A stretch of DNA of 64,000 nt from Ashinkailepas kermadecensis (Eukaryota > Arthropoda > Thecostraca > Neolepadidae): contig JAOTOM010003663.1 of assembly GCA_034440615.1 (NCBI GenBank), positions 1-64,000 of the forward strand, read 5' to 3'. Positions 48,801-57,235 of the stretch are shown in pieces (the first letter of the stretch is position 1; each line of letters begins with the position of its first letter). The notes beneath the pieces are model-generated. The model did no database searches. It saw nothing but the letters and a program-made list of their open reading frames with translations, and was not told the origin of the DNA. Position numbers and translations under genes: made by a program.

Positions 48801-49338
48801 GGCACGTGCGCCGGGCGGCGTCTGACGCAGCGCAGGGTGCCGAGCAGTCGGCGGTCTCGTCACCACAGTAGGCAAACGTGCTCTCCGTGCGGCCGCCATC
48901 AGCCGGACCGCCCCTGGACAGGCGCGCGTCCAGCTCCCAACCCGCTGCCATGGCGACCACCACCTCCTTCGCGTATATACGTCATGTTGCGTGCGGCGTG
49001 GTGTATATGTTAACCACATGTTAGCCACCAACCATGGCCGAAATATGCTGAAAATTGGTGAAAAGAATGTTATTCCCAACATCTCCAAACTAATTTGGCG
49101 GCAATATTCAGCAGCTGGTAAGGGAAGCAGCAGACGTTGGACACGAGGCGGCACACGTTGGACTGACAACGTCCCTCCCCAGATGCTGAGCTCGGTGCGC
49201 AGCGGTTGGCAGGGCGAGCAGCAGGCGGCTGGCGACGGACGCTGGGCTGACAACGACTGCAATGTCCGCTGGCCCTCCGTGTGCGAGGCGCCGGACGCCG
49301 CTCTAGGCACATCTTCAGAGATTCCAGACACACCCTGA
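38494..49338 (+). CDS. Secreted protein with two C-type lectin domains, 8 exons
   Basis: The coding sequence joins 38494-38550, 39718-39994, 40683-40858, 42328-42440, 43650-43717, 47708-47845, 48617-48771 and 49183-49338 (1140 nt, 379 residues). All junctions are GT-AG with agreeing phases (0, 1, 0, 2, 1, 1, 0). Residues 1-19 are a signal peptide and 20-59 a low-complexity linker. CTLD1 runs from C60 to about 199 (C60, C71, C89, C164, C187, C196). CTLD2 runs from C227 to E363 (C227, C239, C256, C326, C354, C362). Both are long-form domains with the extra N-terminal cysteine pair, and both are split at the same two places (phases 1 and 0), so one is a duplicate of the other. CTLD2 has a WLGG core, QPD (317-319) and WAD; CTLD1 has EPS (155-157) and LGD, so calcium and sugar binding are uncertain. 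No membrane segment is seen. Role is inferred: sugar or pathogen binding outside the cell. Confidence 0.88.
39010..39189 (+). CDS. Possible alternative terminal exon of the lectin gene
   Basis: A strong acceptor (a T-run then GCAG) at 39001-39009 opens a 59-residue frame in phase 0, in frame with exon 1, ending at TAA. Joined to exon 1 it would give a 78-residue secreted peptide with two cysteines and no lectin domain. It resembles no family I know. It may equally be a chance open frame in intron 1. Confidence 0.3.
   Translation, partial: DVDKPHMGSCKLARSRAPVIVVSGKMYSTLGASKGKSLETRHEFSMEELGVYIDICHAT
39640..39697 (+). repeat. 18-bp triplicate before lectin exon 2
   Basis: Three copies of TCTTACTACGCYACCACC end about 20 bp before the exon-2 acceptor. 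The frame is open but lies upstream of the splice site. Confidence 0.85.
39718..39994 (+). CDS. Lectin gene exon 2 (CTLD1, N-terminal part)
   Basis: The acceptor is GTTCGTTTTCCAG and the donor GTACGA. It encodes a Pro/Ala-rich linker, then RCLSGWRRHGRGCYRS, the usual start of a long-form CTLD, and the helix with C89. It leaves in phase 1. Confidence 0.88.
40683..40858 (+). CDS. Lectin gene exon 3 (CTLD1, core)
   Basis: The acceptor is CCTCCGCAG and the donor GTGATA. It encodes the FFLGG core, FRW, the WAEGEPS loop and C164. It enters in phase 1 and leaves in phase 0, as does exon 7 of the second domain. Confidence 0.92.
40859..42327. other. Lectin intron 3
   Basis: No extra exon recognised. 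Minus frames at 40985-41482 have no family signature. Confidence 0.6.
42328..42440 (+). CDS. Lectin gene exon 4 (CTLD1, C-terminal part)
   Basis: The acceptor is GACGTCGCAG and the donor GTAAGT. It encodes LGDAPC and WSDVVC, which match the last two conserved cysteines of the fold. It enters in phase 0 and leaves in phase 2. Confidence 0.88.
43130..43390 (+). repeat. CTGGTGAGAGA-type minisatellite in lectin intron 4
   Basis: A degenerate repeat of about 10-11 bp (GACTGGTGAGAGG, with longer GGTGTCGACTGGTGA variants). Confidence 0.85.
43650..43717 (+). CDS. Lectin gene exon 5 (linker and first Cys of CTLD2)
   Basis: The acceptor is GTGTTGCAG. The 68-nt exon links phase 2 to phase 1 exactly as exons 4 and 6 need, and its last residues GCDYP supply the first half of the CTLD2 start (CDYPG...HAGSCY). 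The donor GTATAT is the first of a tandem array of donors. Confidence 0.78.
43698..44278 (+). repeat. 30-bp tandem array of the exon-5 donor boundary, 19 units
   Basis: Each unit holds the last 14 nt of exon 5 (CTGCGACTATCCAG), then GTATATTACATGTG of the intron. Nineteen units start every 30 bp from 43711. All but one keep GT after the exon-like part (the unit at 44131 reads CAGTTA, the one at 44041 CAAGTA). The last units carry T/C changes. The array is open in the reading frame of exon 5. Confidence 0.97.
44279..46570. other. Middle of lectin intron 5, no gene seen
   Basis: Between the donor and acceptor arrays I see no exon that fits the phases. A 304-codon plus-strand frame at 45588-46502 crosses the TA/TG microsatellite and loosely repetitive C/T-rich DNA, and looks like chance. 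Confidence 0.6.
45838..45892. repeat. (TA)n/(TG)n microsatellite
   Basis: A pure TA run is followed by a TG run and TATGTATATA, inside lectin intron 5. Confidence 0.97.
46573..47725 (+). repeat. 44-bp tandem array of the exon-6 acceptor boundary, about 26 units
   Basis: The consensus is about 44 bp, of the form GTGATTCCCCGTCTCTGTAG then GAGTGGTGAGACACGCC then TAATGTT. The final unit becomes exon 6 (GAGTGGTGAAACACGCCGG), so the unit includes the 3' splice site plus about 17 nt of exon. Units diverge more than those of the donor array. Confidence 0.92.
47708..47845 (+). CDS. Lectin gene exon 6 (CTLD2, N-terminal part)
   Basis: The acceptor TCTCCGTAG is the last unit of a tandem acceptor array. 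The exon encodes HAGSCYLYQD, the helix with C256 and FLLASVQSQQEND, a standard CTLD stretch. The donor is GTAAAT, phase 1. Confidence 0.9.
47881..47988 (+). repeat. 16-bp tandem repeat in lectin intron 6
   Basis: There are about six units of TATTGTACTGTCTACC with small changes, starting 35 bp after the exon-6 donor. Confidence 0.9.
48335..48605 (+). repeat. Degenerate TGACTGATGRC-type repeats before lectin exon 7
   Basis: The stretch is made of loose repeats of GTGACTGATGGC, TGATGACGCCGTGACTG and TGACGGCTGACGG. It runs to within a few bases of the exon-7 acceptor but does not include it. Confidence 0.7.
48617..48771 (+). CDS. Lectin gene exon 7 (CTLD2, core)
   Basis: The acceptor is GGCCGTGCAG and the donor GTACGT. 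It encodes AWLGGRLEGGQWRWPDG, YTNW, then RQPDG and C326. It enters in phase 1 and leaves in phase 0. Confidence 0.93.
49183..49338 (+). CDS. Lectin gene exon 8 (CTLD2, C-terminal part and stop)
   Basis: The acceptor is CCCTCCCCAG. It encodes GRWADNDC and WPSVCE, the last conserved residues of a CTLD, then 16 further residues to TGA. The last 30 or so coding bases form the first unit of a degenerate tandem repeat. Confidence 0.9.
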   Translation: MLSSVRSGWQGEQQAAGDGRWADNDCNVRWPSVCEAPDAALGTSSEIPDTP

Positions 49339-49510
49339 GGTATACCGTTAGGAATCTCCTACATCCTATGGTGTGCGCCGTCAGAAATTCAAGGCATCAT
49401 CAGAGATATCGCAACATCAGAAATTCCGGTCTCCCTTTTGGGTACGTCGTCAGAGATCATAGATGTGTGCCCTGAGGTACGCCGTTAGAGATCTCGGACA
49501 CCATCTGATG
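49305..49510 (+). repeat. Degenerate tandem repeat across the lectin stop codon
   Basis: Blocks of the form CCTGAGGTAYRCCGTTAG(A)GATCTC occur at 49333 and 49472, with shorter variants (GYGCCGTCAGAAATTC, GTACGTCGTCAGAGATC) between them. The first unit overlaps the last coding bases and the TGA at 49336. I see no AATAAA within several hundred bases. Confidence 0.7.
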
Positions 49511-50334
49511 CCTGCCGTTCGATACCCTGACCTCCCTCTAATGTATACTGACACAAATATCGAGACAACCTGAGTCCCTGTGTAGGGTACATAGGGTACA
49601 CCAAGGTACCATATAGGGTAAGCAGGGGTACACAGATGCAGAGGAGCAAAAAATGATCAGACTGTCACTTACCCTGGAAAACTACCAGGTACCTGTCACA
49701 TGATATCTTCCAGAGCTGGTAGCACTCTCAGGTTAGGGCATCCTCTAGCATTCTAGCTGCCCCCACTCCCCCCGCCCACAGTCAGTGACCTTGTCTCCAC
49801 TATTTTGGTATTACAATTGGGGGGGGGATTCTGGTTGGCTCAGATGATGGTCCTGCAACCACCAATGACCGCGCCCCCCCAGTCAAGATTCTTTAATATG
49901 CCCCCTTTCTCACGGCGAAATCCTGCATTTTTGCTTGCGCTTTCGGTCAACAGATGACAGGAGTGTGTGGGTATTGACAACCCTGTTCTGGTAGTTTCTT
50001 CTGGTTCTAAGGATATTTATGCGACATTCTAAAGACGTCACACATATTCACACCAGACAACCACTAGCTTTTCAAACTCCTATGGACCTTTAGCAGACTT
50101 GTGCTCGACTCAAATTTTTTGAATCGGCTCACATTTGACTCATAGATCTTGAGATCCGATTCAACTCATGATTCACAGCAGGTCAAAATTATTTGATTCG
50201 ACTCAATTCAGACTCAGAGCTACAGAGATCCGATTCAACTCACGACTCAAACATAAATTCGAATCGATTCAGATCCGACTCAATGGTATCAGACTCATAA
50301 GCCATATGATTTTGTGTGCACTGCTCACACACTA

Positions 50335-50382
50335 TTTATATATATATACATATAATATATATATATATATATATAAAATATA

Positions 50383-50443
<61 letters not shown>
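50335..50443. repeat. (TA)n microsatellite
   Basis: A mostly pure AT/TA run of about 100 bp. Confidence 0.97.
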
Positions 50444-50446
<3 letters not shown>

Positions 50447-50632
50447 GTGAGGTGAAAACAAAGTTATAGCAAAAATAATTTATTTGACAGACAGTTTGAT
50501 GTCAACTCATCTTCATCTGTCTAATTAAAGAAGGGAATCAGTATTTATTCACACTAACGAAGATGCTCCGACATCAAAACATCTGTTGGATATATTATTT
50601 TTGCTATAACTTTGTTTTCACCTCACATTATT
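50444..50632. mobile_element. MITE with 36-bp perfect inverted repeats, nested in the hAT element
   Basis: The outer ends (AATGTGAGGTGAAAACAAAG... and its exact complement) match over about 36 bp, around a 115-bp middle. It abuts the long TA tract; any target duplication (TTA or TAA) is too short to be sure. Confidence 0.88.
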
Positions 50633-52600
50633 TATCATTCGTCATGCACTGTAATGGTTGATATATAGGATAAATATACAGATAAATGAACGTGCATGTG
50701 CATAAAGTAATTGACTCGAACAGATTAACGAGATGAATGGTTGTCAATGCATATGCAAAGCAATGAGTGCATAATATCTCAATCCACATCAGCATGATGC
50801 ACACACAACCTGAATCATATACCTGACACACATCACCTAACTGCAACATGGCACCCAGGTTCTGCACTGCAATAGGTATCTGCACAGAATATGATTGCAT
50901 TGGTCTGTTGTCCCCACGAAGTTTGTTTGGTAGCAGGCTTGAAGGGTTCCCTTCACCATTGGTTTACACCCAATTTTACCGACTTTCTCTACGCTATCTT
51001 GCATATTTTATGGCAATATAGGGTACTTTGACGTATTCTAATTGAAAGACCTATTCTTTAGCTTCATCAAAGGGTATCCTAAATGACCCAGTAATAATCG
51101 TCCTGCCCAACAATGTGCCATTTCCGGCAGGCTCACCATCAAGTGCCTCCAAAATAAAGGGCTTGTTCCTGATATTGGTAGGCTCCCTCTACCATCCATT
51201 TTACATGTTCAAGTTGTCACCCTCGTTCAAGAGCGGAAGAAAGGACAGTCAACGGGGCGCTAAGTGCTCCATAGCTTCTTCTCTCCATTGGCAGGAGAGT
51301 TTCAGTTGAGTTGCAAGTTTCAGGAGGGCATTCCTAGATCACAATGGTGTTGTACATAAACGTTCAATTATGCATGTATCATCAACAATCCATGCAAGAT
51401 TCACCAAGGAAGAATGCATCATGCCCTGGGTCTAGCTGGCGTGGAAAAACTGTTTTCAACAACTGCTGTATGTCAATGTAGGTAGGTAGGTAAATGTTTG
51501 GAAAAATAGGCTGATCCTAGATTTTGGGGATCCTGAACATTATCCTTTCCAGAAAATTATTTGTTGTTTTTTCATCTGGAAGTTGAAGTTCCTAAGTTAT
51601 TAACTTTTGACAACGAACTGCTGTGATCAAGGAAAAGTGCTCAAAATTCACTGAAATGGGTGCAAGTTGAGTTACCATGCATAAGGTTTGAATAAAAATA
51701 TTCTCCATACTGGATGATTACAAAATATTCCTCTCCAAATGCCGGATTACAATGCACAAATCCGACCTTGTCTATGCATGAGAATAAAATGTGTCAGAAC
51801 AAATGCTCACTGGAAAGAATGGGAAAATATTATAACTCACCTGGTGAGCGGAATACAAATATATTTGCTAGGAAGCAAATTAAAGTGACCATTGCGTATG
51901 ATTTGAGAAAAGTTCTGCAACCAAAATTCTACCATATTTTTTTTTTAACTTCGAATGACGTCATGCGGGCTTGAAGGAAAATTTTGACCTTCTTGTAAAG
52001 GTAACCTGGGTTTGTTATTTGTCACACAAACCGAGGCAATTTATTCAGTGCAAATGCCTGTTCCCAAAAAAAGTGCATGGTCATTTCAGTTCCCTATTAT
52101 TTTTCACAATCACATCCCATTTCTGTGTTGTGTTTCTGGCACTATAATTAACTCATGCATGATACTGATTGTGAATACCAAGCTTAGCATTAATACTTTT
52201 TTTGTAGTTATTGTTATCCGTTTTTGGTAAATAACTTAAGTACACCTCATTTTTTACTAACTGGCAGCTGATAAGTTGACAATTGTAATGTTAAGCATTA
52301 ATAATTATACTGTGTTTTTACTCCCTACCTTGTGTCATGGCATACTATTTACAAAGATACATGCTTTATATCATTTGTTCATAACTTGCATTTGAGTCGC
52401 AAGACTCAAATGACTCATTGCGATTCAAATGATTGACTCCTGATTCAACTCATTTAAAAGAAAGAAAGATGTGATTCAACTCGCGACTCAAGATATGTTT
52501 TTGGGAAAAGAATCGATTCAACTCACGACTCATCCCAAAACGATTGATTCACGAGTCGATTCTCGATTCAACTCGAGTCGAGCACAAGTCTGACCTTTAG

Positions 52601-55600
52601 AATGGCGCTGTGACAGAGTCGGCGTTTTTTTTGTTGCTGAGCGCACCGGTGCAAATCTCGCGACAGTCGTCTGATGGCGCTGTGCAAATGTCTCAGGGGA
52701 CGTGTGGAGCATGAATCATTCCGCACATACTACCGTTTTGTCTTCTGGCCTGCCTACTTTATGCCTCGCCCTGCCACATACCCTGGATGACGAGTTGGCG
52801 GGTTTCTGCTCCTCTGCACAGCCGGATGTGTACCGTAATATATTCCATGTACTTGCTGTGGTGCCGCAAGTCCTCTGGGGCGATGGATATTGGCCACCGG
52901 AGGTAGAGACAGGACGGGACCAGCCCGACCGGCTGGGGGACAGTTCGGCTGTGTGGTCTGACTGGTGCAGCATAGTGCCGCTTCTGTCAGCTGGTGAGCT
53001 CATTGGTAGGATGTACCTGTGTTCGGCCGGGCGGACGCACATTGGTGTGGTGCTAATTTGTGTACTATCCCGTCCAGCACATGGGCAAACGCTGTTTCGG
53101 TGTTGTACTATGCCGGCGGATTATGCCAGATTGAGTACCCATCTATCGATGCGCTGTTTTCTGCCAGGGATCGTGTGCTTGCCACTAAGGATCGAATGTG
53201 ATGCGTGTAGTACACATTGCGTTGTTTGGGTATTTGGTTGGAAATCAATCAACCCGGTGATTTGTCTTGCGAAGAGTGGCACGATGTGCTTAACTGTGCT
53301 GCACTGTATCGAGTGTTTGACATGCTGGCTTCCTTCTTGGCAATGGTCTCACCTTCGAATGATGCGAAAAACATACCCACTGCCGTGTCGCCAGTCTTGT
53401 TAATGTCAAACTTGTTGCCAAATACACTTATATTGGAAGCGGCCGAGTGTGTTGCTGTATCAATGAAAGCAGTCGGAACGGACCAGTAGTGGGAATAGCA
53501 ATGCAGCTTGTCTCATGAAACAGTGAGCACACCCGCCGTACACAAATCGTCTCATGAAGTGTATTACTCTGGTATGATGATACACAGTGACGACAACATG
53601 AAGCAATCAAGCAGGTTCGCTAAAGCCACCTGACTCGGCACGCAAATGTTAAGCACTACGTTCAGCATCAAAGCATGCACCGGCACACTGCCGACTGAAG
53701 ACAGCGGTTGTTCATTGTTCATATTCATGTTCTATGTCCATGTTCCACAAAATATTTTTAATCCAAGGTTCGTCAGGAAAAACTACACCACTCAATTTGC
53801 TCGAATTTTCCAGCAAATAGAAAGCAGGATATTTGACCATCGAAACATGGCACAGCCTGGTTCGTTCATTTTCCAGACAGTCTGTGATCAATCACAATGT
53901 GAATATCTGGTGTTGTGTAATACGTCACTAGGTTCAGCATATTGCGTTGTACAAGCTCGCCAGATGTTGCCGTGAAAAGCTTTATGATGGCCCAGCTAAA
54001 CCGGCTGGCATAATACAAAAATACACTCTTAGGGCAAAGAATGGAAATATATCTCACGAGCAATTTTTACTGCTGAGAGTGTAGCACAGGCACTACCTTC
54101 GGACGACAGCAGAGGTCATGGTCGATAATAATCACGACGCGGTCAAAATTTCGTGATTGTGTGATGTCGACATTTATAGCCACCGTGCTAAAGAAGTCCA
54201 ATGATGGTCGAGAAAGAAACAAAATCATGCAGAAGTATCCATGAATAAAGGGCAGGGACTGAAGAGTTTACGAAAAATGTCAGTTATCGTGTGGTTACGG
54301 ACCGGAAATTTTGTTTTTGCAGAAATTGATTTCTTATATCCTTTTCGTAACCTACAACACTGATTGAGATTCCCAGGGAAGTTTAAAAGCATTATAAGCT
54401 TCTACCGCAACTATATATATATCTCATTTGTTCATCACAATTAATTATTGTTGATACCATTATCTACAACACAATTTCAGAACTATCTCAATATGGGTGC
54501 ACAGGAGAGCATGAAATGTGTCTTGATAAGTTTCGGTCCTAGTAAGCTTCCTCAAACAGCTCGGTGACTACTGTCAAGCCCACTACTCTTATAATAGATA
54601 TCTAGGGACAAAGCACACCCAAGCAGCCTGGGGACGCATATGTGCCTTCGGGCATTGTTTGTGCTCCAAGCTCGAGAAAGTTGACTACCAGTGCCGAAGG
54701 CGTGGGCGCATTATTTTGTATTTTTTGTTGCACTAAGACAAAATGAAAATTGCTTCTTGCATAGGCCAATGTTGCTGGACTCTGATAACTACCTATCCTA
54801 ATACATGCGGAGGTGCCAGGTTGGTTGTATTTTTGCGCCATGAATATCTGATGAAACACGTCTTTAAAAAAATGTTAAATCGGTATGAACGCAAGCTAAA
54901 AAATAAATAAATCCAAACATCCAAGCACTTACGCCTGCTTACATGCAAACACCATAATGCCCACTAACCCTGTCCGTGCGCGGTATTGTGAGCCTACCTC
55001 TCCACTGTTAGTATCAATACTAACCGTCTGTCACACGACGGCGATCTTTGCGCGCAGTATCTGGCCGCAGCATCAGTATTGGCAGATCACACCTCGTCAC
55101 ACCGGAGGGGGTTTACAGGTCGCACAGTGGTACACTCGAGGGGCGCGCTTGGTCCCCCTCAAAAGTCGCGCAGTGTCACATTCGAAGAGCGCGCAAAGTT
55201 TACCCTCGAGCGTACCAGGAAAAGTCGCGCACGTCGCATCGCCAAATTTCTGCTCCGTCCCCAGCACTTTGTTGCTTTGCCAGAGTGCTTCCTTCTCCGC
55301 CACAGATGCCTGGCTGCCATGCTCGTGACGCGTTTGCCAGCGTGCTCCTTCATCATCATGGTTCAGCGCGCAGCCAGACTGGGCAGTCCAAACTGCAGAT
55401 ATCCTCATAGCCATCACAGGATTCGACGACATACGCAACGAAGGATTCCATGTGCAAATGGGTTGTCTGCGGTAAGCATTGCCTACTTCGGCGAGATATA
55501 CACAATACCAACTTACGGACGGGTGACATCGTGGTAACTAAGCCACCAGAGGTTATCAGCGGCGGTCGCTATCATACGCTGGGGCTGACATCGTGGTACC

Positions 55601-55794
55601 TAAGCCACCAGAGGCTTAGGTATATTTTTGTGTCAACAAACATCCGCAGCTCAGCACTCTCAACATGATCGCACACGCGCTAATGGGTGGGGGAACGGGC
55701 GCGTTTAACCTCGATATTCCTACCAAGCGTGTCAGAGTGAATGCGCACACCATGCACACCAGAAGCTCTCACCAACAGGAGTTCGGGATTCGCT
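52601..55794. other. No confirmed gene; possible decayed coding DNA at 52.7-53.5 kb
   Basis: A 233-codon plus frame (52702-53403) overlaps minus frames. Near 53480-53270 a minus frame (FGNKFDINKTGDTAVGMFF) reads more like protein than the plus frame does. I cannot name a family. The remainder is non-coding as far as I can see. Confidence 0.35.
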
Positions 55795-56220
55795 GTCGTG
55801 TCACACACCAAGACCGATCACTGCTGGTGGGTATTGCCACTTCGAGGGGCTACCGTCACTGCTGGTAGGTGCAGTCACTTCCAGTGGGGACCGTCACTGC
55901 TGGTGGGTACAGTCACTTCTAATGGGTACCGTCACTGCTGGTGGGTACTGTTATTGCTGGTGGGTACTGTCATTTCGAGTGGGCACCGTCACTGCTGGTG
56001 GATACCGTCACTGCTAGTGGGTACCGTCACTACTGGTTGGTACCGCCACTGCTGATGGGTACCGTCACTGTCGATGGGTACCGTCACTGCTGGTGGGTAC
56101 AGTCACTTCCAGTGGGTACCGTCACTGCTGGTGGGTACAGTCACTGCTGGTGGGTACAGTCACTTCCAGTGGGTACAGTCACTGCTGGTGGGTATCGTCA
56201 CTGCTCGTCTTGTCACGTGA
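55795..56220. repeat. 19-bp minisatellite just after the minus-strand gene stop
   Basis: There are about 20 units of GTCACTGCTGGTGGGTACC with alternating CTGCTGG and CTTCCAG forms. It starts about 50 bp past the stop codon of the minus-strand gene, so it probably lies in its 3' UTR. Confidence 0.93.
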
Positions 56221-56271
56221 TCAGATGAGCACAGCAGTGCTGTTTCTCGGTCACAGACGTGACACGGACGA

Positions 56272-56564
56272 TCAGTACTCTCCAGACACGACGGAGATGG
56301 TGCTCGTGTCCGTGTACTCGGGGTTGCCCAAGTTGTCGTTATGCAGCTGCCGCACACGTTCGCGCTCCAGTTCGAAGCGGCGCATGTGCCGGTAGATGAC
56401 GTCATCGAGCGACTCGTGCTTCTTATTGGCCAGCGCACGCTGCAGTCGGACCGCCAGGAAGCAGAGCAGACCACACGAGATGGCCAGGAAGCAGCCCAGC
56501 AGCGAGACGAGCACCGCGAACGAAGAGCACGAGCTCTGCATCCGGTTGGCCGTCACGTAAAACT
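56272..56564 (-). CDS. Minus-strand membrane gene, last exon (membrane segment, NPxY tail)
   Basis: On the minus strand the acceptor is TGTTGGCAG. It encodes a 22-25 residue hydrophobic segment followed by RLQRALANKKHESLDD, an Arg/Glu-rich helix and NPEY, and stops at TGA. The charge pattern fits a tail in the cytosol. Confidence 0.82.
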
Positions 56565-57167
56565 CTGCCAACACGGAGCCATAATTGCAGTATAGTAGTG
56601 GTCAGAGGACACGTTTAGGACTGGGACAGCACTATTTCGCTCGGGTTGCATCTCGAGTCGCTAGTCATGCGTCGTCGTCAGTCATATTTGATCGCAAGGC
56701 ATGGACAGCCCGCTTCCAGTGCAGCGCAACTGAGGATCGGCCAACATTTTGACAGACGTGGCGGCGCCACAAAGTGGAGATCCTAGTCCGGAAACGGGCG
56801 CAACACATGATCATGCATCCATTATTGTAGAGTGTCGCACGCATGCTAATTGGCGCCAAGCTTTTCGTAAATCCTTCGAACCCAGTTGTCCAATTCTCTG
56901 GCGAGCCATCGACGCATCACTCGCCAACTCTACGCTAACGGGGTAATTCCGTACCTTCAGGCATGACCACCTTGATGCCGATGTTCTCTCCGAAGCTGGT
57001 CAGATTACTCCGTGGTCCGTGATCCGACGTGCTGGCGCCGGTCGCCTGTGGTGACGCTCTTCTTCGGCGACCGTGCCCCGAAGGTTGGAACAGATCCAGA
57101 CAAAAATCCTGTCAACGTGTGTTGGTCATGCATTGAACGAGGTTTCACCCTCTTCCCATCTCTAGAA

Positions 57168-57235
<68 letters not shown>

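Larger units (their letters stand above)
50094..52592. mobile_element. 2.5-kb hAT-type element without recognisable transposase
   Basis: An 18-bp perfect inverted repeat, CAGACTTGTGCTCGACTC, bounds 2499 bp, with target duplication ACCTTTAG on both sides (50086-50093, 52593-52600). Both ends are rich in GATTCAACTC/GACTCA motifs (50100-50300, 52380-52590), like hAT subterminal repeats. A TA tract and a small MITE sit near the left end. No internal frame over 90 codons, and none resembles a transposase. Confidence 0.92.
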
